DNA from: Jejuia algarum
GTDB taxonomy: Bacteria > Bacteroidota > Bacteroidia > Flavobacteriales > Flavobacteriaceae
Assembly (NCBI GenBank): GCA_947495775.1
Contig: CANMAQ010000006.1
Coordinates: 124,001 to 188,000 of the forward strand
Direction: 5' to 3'
DNA: 64,000 nucleotides
A program made the translations under genes and the position numbers. Below the pieces are notes generated by a model. It searched no databases. It worked only from the letters and a program-made list of their open reading frames with translations, and was not told the DNA's origin. This document shows, piece by piece, positions 15,966 to 25,173 of this stretch (its first letter is position 1; every line of letters starts with the position of its first letter).

Positions 15966-16742
15966 TTATGTTAAAAAATCAACTACAGCTTGAAAAAAAG
16001 CTTTAGGATTCTCTGCATGCAACCAATGCCCTGCATTAGCAATTGTTACAATTTGTGCCAATGGGAAATGCGTCTTTATAATTTGCGCATCCTCTACACC
16101 TATATATTCAGAACGATCACCTCGTAAAAATAAGGTTTCTTTTTCAAATCTTGCATAACTAGGCAACGCCTCACCTACTTCAGCTACTTCATTTTGAAGG
16201 ACTTCTAAATTGATGCGCAAACCTAACTGTCCCTTCTCGACCCAATATAAATTTTTCAATAAAAACTGTCGTGTTCCTAAGTCTGACACATAGCGTTCTA
16301 AAGCTTTATCTGCTCCACCTCTAGTGGTTATGGCCCTAAAATCTAACGCCGATAAACCTTCTAAGATCGCATCGTGATGCACGGGGTAAAACCGCGGTGA
16401 AATATCTGCAACTAGCAATTGGGTCACCATATTTGGATATTGACTTGCAAATAACATGGCGGTCTTTCCGCCCATAGAATGGCCTAAAAGCACAATAGAT
16501 ACCAACCCTTTTGCGTCACAATAAACCTTTAAGTCTTCAGCCAACACCTCATAACTAAACGCAGCATCGTGAAAACTGCGCCCATGATTGCGCTGATCTA
16601 CCAAATGCACCTCATAACCTAATGCGGCTATATGCTTTGCATGGGTTTTCCAATTATCACCCATTCCTAGAAACCCGTGCAAAATCACAAAAGGCTTCCC
16701 TTCTCCTATAACATTAGCATGTAATATGTTTTCTTGTTTCAA
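15966..16742 (-). CDS. Alpha/beta hydrolase (YbfF-type esterase)
   Basis: A cytoplasmic alpha/beta-hydrolase of 258 residues with no signal peptide. The oxyanion segment is LHGFLGMGDNW, the nucleophile S89 sits in GHSMGG, and the catalytic His is in NAGHWLHAENP near residue 240. VDQRNHGRS is typical of the YbfF/abhydrolase-11 group of acyl esterases. The true substrate is unknown. It follows pdxJ by 21 bases in the same operon. Confidence 0.88.
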   Translation of the reverse strand: MKQENILHANVIGEGKPFVILHGFLGMGDNWKTHAKHIAALGYEVHLVDQRNHGRSFHDAAFSYEVLAEDLKVYCDAKGLVSIVLLGHSMGGKTAMLFASQYPNMVTQLLVADISPRFYPVHHDAILEGLSALDFRAITTRGGADKALERYVSDLGTRQFLLKNLYWVEKGQLGLRINLEVLQNEVAEVGEALPSYARFEKETLFLRGDRSEYIGVEDAQIIKTHFPLAQIVTIANAGHWLHAENPKAFFQAVVDFLT

Positions 16743-16763
16743 AATTTTAGCATTTAAAAAGAC

Positions 16764-17480
16764 CTACTTTAATTTACGTAAATACATTTGTATCACGTTC
16801 TCTACACCTAAATAAAGACTTTCTGCAATTAAAGCATGTCCTATAGAGACTTCTAAAAGGTGTGGGATTTGTGCTTTAAAAAACGCTATATTATCTAACG
16901 ATAAGTCATGTCCCGCATTAAGGCCTAAACCTAATTCTTGTGCCAAATTAGCACTATCAACATAGGGTGTTACCCCCTTTTCGTTCCCTAAGCTGTATTG
17001 CTGTGCAAATGCTTCGGTATATAATTCTATGCGGTCTGTTCCCGTAGCTTTAGCGCCTTCAATTTGTGCTAAAATAGGATCGACAAAAATAGAGGTTCTT
17101 ATACCATGAGCTTGAAATTCTTTAATCACTTCACACAAGAAGTCTTTATGCTTTAAGGTGTCCCAACCTGCATTGCTTGTAATTGCTTCTTCTGCGTCTG
17201 GCACAAGTGTAACCTGTGTAGGCTTTACTTCTAATACCAGATCCATAAATGAAGGTATGGGCTTACCTTCAATATTATATTCTGTATAAACTTCGGCTTT
17301 CAAGTCTCTAGCATCTTGGTATCTAATATGCCTTTCGTCTGGACGCGGATGTATCGTGATACCCTCTGCTCCAAAACGCTGTGCATCTTTAGCAAACTGC
17401 ACTACATTAGGCACATCTCCACCTCTAGAATTTCTTAAAGTTGCTATCTTATTGATATTTACACTTAACTTGGTCATCAA
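16764..17480 (-). CDS. pdxJ: Pyridoxine 5'-phosphate synthase
   Basis: PdxJ condenses 1-deoxyxylulose 5-phosphate with 3-amino-2-oxopropyl phosphate to make pyridoxine 5'-phosphate, the last ring-forming step of DXP-dependent vitamin B6 synthesis. The 238-residue TIM barrel shows the N-terminal LSVNINKIATLRNSRGGDVP, ITIHPRPDERHIR, the phosphate-binding GLGLNAGHDL and EVSIGHALIAESL. A -10-like TATTTTTG lies at 17504-17497 ahead of it, without a clear upstream TTG. It heads the minus-strand operon and diverges from the CBS gene. Confidence 0.96.
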   Translation of the reverse strand: MMTKLSVNINKIATLRNSRGGDVPNVVQFAKDAQRFGAEGITIHPRPDERHIRYQDARDLKAEVYTEYNIEGKPIPSFMDLVLEVKPTQVTLVPDAEEAITSNAGWDTLKHKDFLCEVIKEFQAHGIRTSIFVDPILAQIEGAKATGTDRIELYTEAFAQQYSLGNEKGVTPYVDSANLAQELGLGLNAGHDLSLDNIAFFKAQIPHLLEVSIGHALIAESLYLGVENVIQMYLRKLK

Positions 17481-17565
17481 TTCTAAATTTTAAGTACAAA
17501 AATACAAACTAGAACAGGCTTAAATGCTATTTTTTTGATTAATTTGCAGTGTAATACCATGACTT

Positions 17566-18225
17566 ATGAGACTTTCAGAATTTATCATTAACGACATAAA
17601 ACCTTTAAAAGGCGATAACAAAATAAGCGAGTTACAACAACTTTTTAACCAGCTTACCTATTCGCATATCCCTGTTAAAGATGACAATAATGTGTTTATT
17701 GGTACGTTTTTCGAAACAGACGTGCACTGTTTTGACGCCGACAAATCTCTAAGTGATTACGCTTATGCTTTAGAAGACTTTTACGTTCGAGATACCACCA
17801 TGTGGTTAGATGTATTAGAGGCTTTCGCTCAAAATTCTGCTAATATTATGCCCATACTCAATGAAAAAGGAGACTACGTTGGGTATTATGAACTCAATGA
17901 CATCATAGGTCTATTTAACGAATCGCCCTTCTTTTTTGAAGCAGGAGGCGTGCTTGTTATAGAAAAAGGTGTTAATGATTATTCTTTTAGTGAAATAAGC
18001 CAAATTGTAGAATCTAATAACGGCAAATTATTAGGGGCTTTCATCTCTAAAATGCAAAACGATATTGTACAAGTTACCCTAAAAATTGGAAATACAGGCT
18101 TAAATGATATTATCCAAACCTTTAGGCGCTATAGTTATAACATTGCCTCTGGTCATGAGGAAGATAGTTTTACGCAAAGTTTAAAAGAACGTTCGGACTA
18201 TTTAACTAAATATTTAAACATCTAA
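17566..18225 (+). CDS. CBS-domain protein
   Basis: A 219-residue cytoplasmic protein. The first 130 residues form a CBS pair (LQQLFNQLTYSHIPVKDDNNVFIG and NIMPILNEKGDYVGYYELND). The rest has an ACT-like character (GVLVIEKGVNDYSFSEIS, ISKMQNDIVQVTLKIG). This architecture is conserved next to nadK in Bacteroidota. CBS pairs usually bind adenosyl nucleotides, so a nucleotide-sensing role is plausible but unproven. It is separated from nadK by 2 bases. Confidence 0.82.
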   Translation: MRLSEFIINDIKPLKGDNKISELQQLFNQLTYSHIPVKDDNNVFIGTFFETDVHCFDADKSLSDYAYALEDFYVRDTTMWLDVLEAFAQNSANIMPILNEKGDYVGYYELNDIIGLFNESPFFFEAGGVLVIEKGVNDYSFSEISQIVESNNGKLLGAFISKMQNDIVQVTLKIGNTGLNDIIQTFRRYSYNIASGHEEDSFTQSLKERSDYLTKYLNI

Positions 18226-18227
18226 TT

Positions 18228-19112
18228 ATGAAGTTAGCCGTTTTTGGTAGGTTTAACAATAAGTATACACTTACCTCTGTAGACACACTTTTAAACTACG
18301 TTTCTAAAAAAAATGTAGACGTATATATAGAATCTGAATTCTCTGAACTCCTAAAATCTGTTGCTACAAACAAAAGCTTTTATGAGACCTTCGATACTTT
18401 CGAGCAACTAGATACGTCTTTTGATTTGCTCATTAGCATAGGTGGCGATGGCACCATTTTAAGAGCAATTACATTTGTAGCGGCCTTAGACATCCCTATC
18501 GTTGGTATCAACACGGGGAGGTTAGGTTTTTTAGCAACTATTCAGGTTGAAGATATCGAAAAAGCCATCCAAAACATTCTCGATGGCCATTATAAAATAT
18601 CTGAACGCAGCTTGCTTTCTGTTGAAACCGTTCCAGAGAACGCCGATGTTTCAGAATTAAATTTCGCCTTAAACGAAGTCGCTGTTAGTCGTAAGAATAC
18701 AACATCTATGATTACTGTAGAAACGCTTTTGGATGATGAATATCTCACTTCTTATTGGAGCGATGGTTTAATCGTTTCTACGCCCACAGGATCTACAGGG
18801 TACTCCTTAAGCTGTGGTGGCCCCGTAATTACACCAGGCGCCAACAGCTTTGTACTAACCCCTATTGCACCTCATAACCTAAGTGCTAGACCATTAATCA
18901 TACCCGACTCTACAGAAATTCAACTTAAAGTAAGTGGTCGCGAAGAACAGCACCTTCTTTCTTTAGACTCTAGAATTGCGACCCTTGATAATGGTACTCT
19001 TATTAAAATTAAGAAAGCTGATTTTAAAATTAAAATGATAGACCTTTTAAACGAAAGCTTTTTAAAAACACTGCGTAAAAAAATGCTTTGGGGCGAAGAC
19101 AATCGCAATTAA
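18228..19112 (+). CDS. nadK: NAD kinase
   Basis: NadK phosphorylates NAD to NADP. The GGDGT motif lies at 72-76, followed by the NAD-binding segment GINTGRLGFLATI and the conserved SDGLIVSTPTGSTGYSLSCGGP. The C-terminal part shows LTPIAPHNLSARPLI. Length, 294 residues, is normal. It is almost certainly co-transcribed with the CBS gene. Confidence 0.96.
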   Translation: MKLAVFGRFNNKYTLTSVDTLLNYVSKKNVDVYIESEFSELLKSVATNKSFYETFDTFEQLDTSFDLLISIGGDGTILRAITFVAALDIPIVGINTGRLGFLATIQVEDIEKAIQNILDGHYKISERSLLSVETVPENADVSELNFALNEVAVSRKNTTSMITVETLLDDEYLTSYWSDGLIVSTPTGSTGYSLSCGGPVITPGANSFVLTPIAPHNLSARPLIIPDSTEIQLKVSGREEQHLLSLDSRIATLDNGTLIKIKKADFKIKMIDLLNESFLKTLRKKMLWGEDNRN

Positions 19113-19166
19113 TTATGCAATATTTTTAGAGATTTTCTGTTTTACTCACATACTATTCAAATCAAA

Positions 19167-19198
19167 TTGCAATAGGCTCATCTTATTTATTATATTTG
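19167..19198 (+). promoter_or_regulatory. Bacteroidota-type promoter of the DUF6089/uppS/bamA operon
   Basis: TTG at 19167-19169, a 21-base spacer and TATATTTG at 19191-19198 match the TTG/TAnnTTTG pattern. The predicted transcript would begin about 10 bases ahead of the ATG at 19215, so the leader is very short. It lies in the 102-base gap after nadK. Confidence 0.6.
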
Positions 19199-19214
19199 CA
19201 AACTTTAAATAACT

Positions 19215-19904
19215 ATGCGACAGTTAACTCTATTACTAATTAGCATGTTATCGCTACAGTTAATGTTTTCTCAAATCCACGAAGTTGGTATTTTTGCAGG
19301 GGGCAGTAATTTTGTTGGCGATGTTGGCAGCACCACTTATATAGCTCCTAATCAATTTGCTGTTGGAGGCATTTACAAGTGGAACAGAAGTTCTAGACAT
19401 TCTTACCGATTGTCTGCTATTTTCACAGAATTAGAAGGCAACGATAGTGATGCTGATGATTTAAGACGCCAACAGCGAGATTTCAGTTTTAACACACGAA
19501 CTTTTGAAGTCTCTGCGGGGATGGAGTTTACCTTTTTAGACTTTAATCTTCACAAAGGCAGACCTGCAGCAACACCATACTTGTATACAGGTATCAGCGC
19601 GGCTAATTTTGACAACTATTTTTTTGATGCAAATGGCACATTTACTTCCGAAAGGACTAAAAGTTGGGCTTTTGGCATCCCTATCGTTTTAGGATTTAAA
19701 TTTCGTTTTATAGAAAATTTCATTTTAGGATTTGAAGTAGGAGCGCGTTATACCTTTTCAGACAGTATAGACGGTAGCGTACCCAAAAACGATGCTTTAC
19801 AAGAATTTCGTTTTGGAAATGTTAATAATAATGACTGGTATGTGTTTTCTGGCTTAACATTAACATATACCTTTGGAAAAAACCCTTGTTATTGCGTTAA
19901 TTAA
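19215..19904 (+). CDS. DUF6089-family outer-membrane beta-barrel-like protein
   Basis: A signal peptide (about residues 1-19, LLISMLSLQLMFSQ) precedes a beta-rich domain with alternating hydrophobic strands (HEVGIFAGGSNFVGDV, FEVSAGMEFTFLDF, LGFEVGARYTFSD) and a C-terminal VFSGLTLTYTFGK. This matches the small flavobacterial family placed between nadK and uppS, usually labelled DUF6089. Its precise function is unknown. A role in the outer membrane next to BamA and Skp fits the context. Its stop shares one base with the uppS start. Confidence 0.82.
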   Translation: MRQLTLLLISMLSLQLMFSQIHEVGIFAGGSNFVGDVGSTTYIAPNQFAVGGIYKWNRSSRHSYRLSAIFTELEGNDSDADDLRRQQRDFSFNTRTFEVSAGMEFTFLDFNLHKGRPAATPYLYTGISAANFDNYFFDANGTFTSERTKSWAFGIPIVLGFKFRFIENFILGFEVGARYTFSDSIDGSVPKNDALQEFRFGNVNNNDWYVFSGLTLTYTFGKNPCYCVN

Positions 19905-20644
19905 TGGATTTAAAAGAGCATATACTAGAACATACACTTCCTAAACACGTTGCTATAATTATGGACGGCAATGGCCGTTGGGCGAAGCAAAAGGGAATGC
20001 TTAGAGCATTTGGTCATGAAAATGGCACAAAATCAGTACGTGAAGTTGTTGAAACCTCTGCAAAATTAGGCATTGCTAACGTTACATTATACGCCTTTTC
20101 TACAGAAAACTGGAACCGTCCTAAAATAGAAGTAAAAACATTAATGAAATTGTTAATTTCTTCCTTAAAGAAGGAAATAAAAACACTTCAGGATAATGAT
20201 ATCAAATTAGCTGCTATTGGAAATCTCTCGATGTTACCCGAAAAAGTACATCATGAACTTAATGAAGTCATAAACGCAACAGCAGACAATAGTAGAATGA
20301 CCTTAACTCTTGCTTTAAGTTATGGCTCTAGAGAAGAACTCACTCACGCTATTAAAGAAATAAGCACTAAAGTTAAAAATAACATAATTTCGGTAGAAAA
20401 TATTGACGATTCCATTATTAATAAGCATCTTTACACGCAAAATTTACCAGACGTAGACTTACTTATTAGAACTAGTGGTGAGCAACGTATTAGTAATTTT
20501 TTGCTTTGGCAAATAGCTTATGCAGAATTGTACTTCACCAATGTACTTTGGCCAGATTTTAGAAAAGAAGACTTGTACAAAGCTATTATTGAATATCAAA
20601 AAAGAGAAAGACGATTTGGGAAAACAAGTGAACAACTTAGCTAA
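19904..20644 (+). CDS. uppS: Isoprenyl transferase (undecaprenyl diphosphate synthase)
   Basis: UppS builds the C55 lipid carrier for cell-wall and polysaccharide synthesis from farnesyl diphosphate and isopentenyl diphosphate. The signature IIMDGNGRWAKQKG contains the catalytic D21. The ALSYGSREEL and DLLIRTSGEQRISNFLLWQ segments are the conserved substrate-binding motifs. At 246 residues the length is normal. It starts on the last base of the upstream stop codon, and the bamA start probably lies within its 3' end. Confidence 0.96.
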   Translation: MDLKEHILEHTLPKHVAIIMDGNGRWAKQKGMLRAFGHENGTKSVREVVETSAKLGIANVTLYAFSTENWNRPKIEVKTLMKLLISSLKKEIKTLQDNDIKLAAIGNLSMLPEKVHHELNEVINATADNSRMTLTLALSYGSREELTHAIKEISTKVKNNIISVENIDDSIINKHLYTQNLPDVDLLIRTSGEQRISNFLLWQIAYAELYFTNVLWPDFRKEDLYKAIIEYQKRERRFGKTSEQLS

Positions 20645-23219
20645 TACATTGTTATTAAAAACATATTTTAAACACTGTATAGTAATTCTATCTATTGCTT
20701 TTAGCTACGCACTTCAAGGGCAAAATAATACTTACGACAACGGTGAAAAATATACTTTAGGAGGTGTTTCAGTCATTGGAAATACGGCATTTAACGCGCA
20801 AACGATAGTCACCTATTCTGGCTTAAGAAAAGGCAAAGATATTACCATTCCAGGAGAAGATATTGCTAATGCTATCAAAAAATTATGGAATTCAAAACTC
20901 TTTAGTGATATTGAAATATACCTTAAAGATGTAAAAGGTTCTACAGCTTACTTAGAAATTAAATTATCTGATTTACCACAACTCGATAAAGTTAAAGTTA
21001 CGGGTGTAAAACAAGGTAAGGTTGAGAGCATTATAAAAGACAACAAATTAAGTAGGGGAACAAAAGTTACCGAAAACCTTATTACAACCACCAAAAATTT
21101 TCTGGTTAAAAAGTATAAAAAACAAGGTTTTTACAATACAAAAGTCAACATAAACACCGTAGAAGTTAAAGATTCTATTGAAAAAGCTAGAGTTAATATG
21201 GTTGTGGCTATTGATAAGGGTGAAAAAGTAAAAATTAAAGATATTTCTTTTGTTGGAAACAATGCTTTAAATGCTAAAACATTGCGTAAAGCGATGAAAG
21301 GCACCAAAAAGATTAACCGTTTAAGACTACTTAAACGTTCAAAATTTATAGATTCGGCCTACCAAGCAGACCTCTCCAATCTTATTGACAAATATGCTGA
21401 AAACGGTTATCGAGATGCTAGAGTTGTATCCGATAGGATTTATAAAAACGATCAGAAAACAATTTCCATACAACTTAAAGTTGAAGAAGGTGAACTTTAT
21501 AAATTTGGGGATATTAACTTTATAGGAAACACTGTTTACACAGACAAACAGCTAAATGGATATTTACGCATTAACAAAGGAGACACTTACAATGGTATTC
21601 TACTGCAAAAACGCATTCAAGACAACACCAGACCAGATGCTGCCGATATTGCTAATTTGTATCAAAATAATGGTTATTTATTCTCTAACATCACACCTGT
21701 AGAAGTTAGTGCAGATAATAACATTATAGATATTGAGGTACGTGTTTCCGAAGGGAAACCCGCTTATTTTAATAATGTTTCTGTAGTTGGTAATGATAAA
21801 ACGAACGATCACGTTATTTACAGAGAATTGCGTACACGACCTGGGCAGCTCTACAGCAAAGCTAATGTAGTACGTACCGTAAGAGAACTTGGACAACTTG
21901 GGTATTTTGATGCACAAGAAATTACACCCAATTTCAATAACCCCAATCCCAACGAGGGCACCATAGATATGGAATATGCTGTTAAAGAAACAGGGTCTAG
22001 CCAAATTGAATTGCAAGGTGGTTTTGGTGGTGGTGGTTTCATTGGTACTTTAGGTTTATCCTTTAACAACTTTGCTATAAAAGACTTATTTAAAAAAGAA
22101 GCTTACAAACCGCTTCCTATGGGAGATGGCCAACGTTTATCGCTCCGTTTGCAAGCCAGTAGATCTTTTCAAACGTACAGCTTTTCATTCTCAGAACCTT
22201 GGTTAGGTGGTAAACGCCCTGTACAATTTTCGGCGTCTTTGTCGCATTCTAAACAATTTAGATTCGACCCTACCACAGGACGACCAGACAGAGACCAAAG
22301 TTTTAACATTACAGGAATTACATTAGGTATTGCAAAGCGTTTAAAAGTTCCTGACGACTTTTTTACCTTGTCGCAAAGTGTTAGTTTTCAACAATACGAC
22401 CTCAATAATTTCACGTCTCAATTATTTACTTTTGGTAATGGTAATTCTAAGAACCTATCTTACTCTATAGGTTTATCTCGAAACAACACCAGAGTAGATC
22501 CTATATACCCAACAGGTGGCTCTAATTTCTCTGTAACCGCTAAATTATCGCTACCATATTCATTATTTGATGGCGTAGATTACCAAGCCTTAAGAGAAGA
22601 ACGTGATGCTTTAGGTATTGTAGAAGCTACAGACCCTGTTAATAGTGCCGCAGCTACCGTTCGTATTAGTGAAATTGACCAAGAACGTTTTAAGTGGCTA
22701 GAATTTTATAAAATTAACTTTAAAGCCGATTGGTATACCGCACTAACTAAAAAATTAGTTTTAAGACCTAGTGCAGAATTTGGTTTTTTAGGAGCTTATA
22801 ATAATGATAGGGGGGTGATTCCTTTTGAACGTTTCTTCTTAGGAGGTGACGGTCTTGGAAATTTCTCATTAGATGGTAGACAGGTGGTACAACTTAGAGG
22901 TTACCCTAACAATTCTTTATCGGGTCAAGATGGGGCTAGTATCTATAATAAATTTTCTCTAGAATTGCGTTATCCTATCACTTTAAGTGGTGCGGCTAAA
23001 ATTTACGCACTTGGTTTTACAGAAGCAGGGTCTTCTGTAAATAGCTTTAGACAATTCGATCCATTTAGCTTAAAACGTTCGGCTGGTTTGGGGGTTAGAA
23101 TATTTATGCCTGCCTTTGGTTTACTAGGTATCGACTTTGGTCATGGTTTCGATCCTGTAGGCGATTTTGGGCCTAAAAATGGATGGGAAACACACTTTAT
23201 AATAGGGCAACAATTTTAA
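20628..23219 (+). CDS. bamA: Outer-membrane protein assembly factor BamA
   Basis: BamA inserts beta-barrel proteins into the outer membrane. Five POTRA-type repeats (VIGNTAFNAQTIVTYSGLRKG, FVGNNALNAKTLRKAMKG, FIGNTVYTDKQLNGYL, VVGNDKTNDHVIYRELRT) precede the Omp85 barrel. The barrel carries a conserved VRGYP-like loop as LRGYPNNSL, and the chain ends in HFIIGQQF. The frame is open further upstream inside uppS, but that part reads as non-coding. I prefer GTG at 20628, giving MNNLANTLLLKTYFKHCIV and a signal peptide ending near ALQGQ. TTG at 20649 is the alternative. Either start couples bamA to uppS. Confidence 0.93.
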   Translation: MNNLANTLLLKTYFKHCIVILSIAFSYALQGQNNTYDNGEKYTLGGVSVIGNTAFNAQTIVTYSGLRKGKDITIPGEDIANAIKKLWNSKLFSDIEIYLKDVKGSTAYLEIKLSDLPQLDKVKVTGVKQGKVESIIKDNKLSRGTKVTENLITTTKNFLVKKYKKQGFYNTKVNINTVEVKDSIEKARVNMVVAIDKGEKVKIKDISFVGNNALNAKTLRKAMKGTKKINRLRLLKRSKFIDSAYQADLSNLIDKYAENGYRDARVVSDRIYKNDQKTISIQLKVEEGELYKFGDINFIGNTVYTDKQLNGYLRINKGDTYNGILLQKRIQDNTRPDAADIANLYQNNGYLFSNITPVEVSADNNIIDIEVRVSEGKPAYFNNVSVVGNDKTNDHVIYRELRTRPGQLYSKANVVRTVRELGQLGYFDAQEITPNFNNPNPNEGTIDMEYAVKETGSSQIELQGGFGGGGFIGTLGLSFNNFAIKDLFKKEAYKPLPMGDGQRLSLRLQASRSFQTYSFSFSEPWLGGKRPVQFSASLSHSKQFRFDPTTGRPDRDQSFNITGITLGIAKRLKVPDDFFTLSQSVSFQQYDLNNFTSQLFTFGNGNSKNLSYSIGLSRNNTRVDPIYPTGGSNFSVTAKLSLPYSLFDGVDYQALREERDALGIVEATDPVNSAAATVRISEIDQERFKWLEFYKINFKADWYTALTKKLVLRPSAEFGFLGAYNNDRGVIPFERFFLGGDGLGNFSLDGRQVVQLRGYPNNSLSGQDGASIYNKFSLELRYPITLSGAAKIYALGFTEAGSSVNSFRQFDPFSLKRSAGLGVRIFMPAFGLLGIDFGHGFDPVGDFGPKNGWETHFIIGQQF

Positions 23220-23397
23220 ACGCATTATTTTTTGGCACGATATTTTCTAATAACAGTTTGATGATTTGAATAAGAATTAAAATTTTTAAGATTAAATTTC
23301 GTTAGTTTTGAAGATGCAATTCAAAAAGCGGCAGACCATTATAAATCATCTGTCTTTTTTAGAATTTATAACCAAAGAATTATAAAACAAAATACAG

Positions 23398-24441
23398 ATG
23401 AAAAATAACGTTCTTTTTTTATTGACAGTGTTTGTCACAACGCTAACGCTTAGCTTACATGCGCAACGTGGAGTTAGAATAGCTTATATAGACACAGAAT
23501 ATATTTTAGAAAAAGTTCCAGAATATCAAGAAGCTATTGGGCAACTTGATAGTAAAGCTCAGAAATGGAAAAATGAAATTCAAAGTAAACTTTCTGAAGT
23601 CGCTCAAAAACGTCAGGATTTAAGTAATGAAAAAGTACTTTTAACTAAAGAACTTATAGAAGAACGAGAAGAAGATATTACGTTTGAAGAAAAAGAAATA
23701 TTAGACTATCAACAAAAGCGTTTTGGCCCTAAAGGCGATATTGTAATTCAACAAAAACGTTTGATGCAGCCTGTTCAAGATCAAATTTTTGCAGCTGTTC
23801 AAGATATTGCAGCCAGTAAAAAATATGATTTCATTTTTGATAAGTCTGCAGATATTGTAATGCTTTACTCTTCGCAACGCTTTGATATTAGCGAACAGGT
23901 ATTAAGAGCTATCACAAGAACCTCTAAACGCAAACAAGCCCAAACCAAAGCACAGCGTAAAGCAGCTAAAAAGGAAGAAGCGGTTCCAGAAGTGAATGAC
24001 GATTTAGAAGCGCGTAAAAAAATATTAGAAGAAAAGAAAGCTGCACGTGAAAGCGCTGTAGAAAAAAGAAGATTAGAAATATTAGAAGCACGTGAGGCTA
24101 AGAAACGAGAAGTGAATGAAAAACGCGAGAAACTGATTAAAGACCGTGAAAAAGCGAAACAAGCTAAACTCGATGCCCGTAATGGTATAACACCTGCTGC
24201 AACCGAAACAGATGCTGTTAAAAAGGAAGCTGCCGAAGCCATAGAGAAAACTAAAACCGTTAGCGAAACAGCAACAAGTACTGCTAAAACGCGCGAAGAA
24301 CTTATTGAAGAAAACAGACAAAAGAAACTCGCTGAGCGGGAAGCGCGTAAAGCAGCTTTAGAGGCTCGCAAGAAAGAAGTTCTAGAAGCACGCCAAAAAG
24401 CACTAGAAGAGAAGCAAAAAGCGAGACAAGAAACAAATTAA
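23398..24441 (+). CDS. Skp/OmpH-family periplasmic chaperone with long charged C-terminal tail
   Basis: A signal peptide (residues 1-23, LSLHAQ) and a typical OmpH domain (about 26-175: IAYIDTEYILEKVPEYQEA, then VQDIAASKKYDFIFDKSADI) identify a Skp-type chaperone for outer-membrane proteins in transit. After it come about 170 residues made almost only of K, R, E, A and Q in coiled-coil order, for example KKREVNEKREKLIKDREKAK. That roughly doubles the usual 160-180 residue length. A second, normal-length paralogue follows 37 bases later. A -10-like TAGTTTTG lies at 23303-23310 without a clear upstream TTG. Function of the tail is unknown. Confidence 0.88.
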   Translation: MKNNVLFLLTVFVTTLTLSLHAQRGVRIAYIDTEYILEKVPEYQEAIGQLDSKAQKWKNEIQSKLSEVAQKRQDLSNEKVLLTKELIEEREEDITFEEKEILDYQQKRFGPKGDIVIQQKRLMQPVQDQIFAAVQDIAASKKYDFIFDKSADIVMLYSSQRFDISEQVLRAITRTSKRKQAQTKAQRKAAKKEEAVPEVNDDLEARKKILEEKKAARESAVEKRRLEILEAREAKKREVNEKREKLIKDREKAKQAKLDARNGITPAATETDAVKKEAAEAIEKTKTVSETATSTAKTREELIEENRQKKLAEREARKAALEARKKEVLEARQKALEEKQKARQETN

Positions 24442-24478
24442 TACACTTAAAATCATAACACATTAATACTATTTTGAA

Positions 24479-24985
24479 ATGAAACATTTAAAATCAATTT
24501 TATTAGCAACTGCTTTATACATTGGGGCCATTAGTTTTGTAGGAGCCCAAAGCAAAATTGCACATATAAACACTCAAGAATTAATACAAGCGATGCCGCA
24601 AATGAAAACGGCTAAATCGCAATTAGAAACACTTTCTAAAACCTACCAAACAGAATTACAAAGTCTTGGTGCTGAATTTCAAAAGAAAGTAAAATTATAC
24701 GATTCTGAAGCGGCTAGTAAAACGCAAGAAGAGAACACCGCACGTGCCAAAGAAGTACAAACCATGGAGCAAAGTATTCGTGAATACCAAGCTAAAGCAC
24801 AGCAAGATTTACAGAAAAAAGAATTCGACCTGTTAAAGCCTATCACAGAGAAAGCTAAAGAAGCCATCTTAAAAGTAGGTAGAGCTCAAGGTTTCGAATA
24901 TATATTAGATTCTTCTCAAGGCGTTACTATTATGGCCGATGGGAAAAACTTATTAGACGATGTTAAAAAGTCTTTAGGCATCTAA
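24479..24985 (+). CDS. Skp/OmpH-family periplasmic chaperone
   Basis: A 168-residue protein of canonical Skp length with a signal peptide (about residues 1-23, ISFVGAQ). The head strand is KIAHINTQELIQAMPQMKT, a helical arm runs to about residue 120, and the closing segment is ILKVGRAQGFEYILDSSQGV. It would hold unfolded outer-membrane proteins for BamA, encoded just upstream. It is the last gene before a terminator. Confidence 0.93.
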   Translation: MKHLKSILLATALYIGAISFVGAQSKIAHINTQELIQAMPQMKTAKSQLETLSKTYQTELQSLGAEFQKKVKLYDSEAASKTQEENTARAKEVQTMEQSIREYQAKAQQDLQKKEFDLLKPITEKAKEAILKVGRAQGFEYILDSSQGVTIMADGKNLLDDVKKSLGI

Positions 24986-25011
24986 TCCAACAGATATACC
25001 TTTACAGTATA

Positions 25012-25048
25012 AAAGAGTTGCTTTTTTAAAGGCAGCTCTTTTTTTTTA
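25012..25048 (+). terminator. Intrinsic terminator after the second skp gene
   Basis: GAGTTGC (25015-25021) pairs with GCAGCTC (25032-25038) with one wobble pair, followed by a run of ten T. It closes the uppS-bamA-skp transcript before murI. Confidence 0.8.
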
Positions 25049-25173
25049 CCACAAACCTACAATTGCCAAACACAGAAAACACATGTATTCTATGCGATGA
25101 ACCGAATCGCTCTAGGACATAATAGTATAAAATTCGAGTTTAATTCTTTACATTTAGACCAATATTAAAACTT

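Noticed and set aside
20520..20627. Upstream part of the open bamA frame inside uppS
   Set aside because: The translation (starting MQNCTSPMYF) is not signal-like and overlaps conserved uppS codons. The real start is placed further downstream.
23865..24371. Long open frame of 168 codons antisense to the first skp gene
   Set aside because: It mirrors the K/E/A-rich tail, giving Ser/Ala/Phe-rich sequence with no recognisable domain. The sense frame is a clear OmpH protein.
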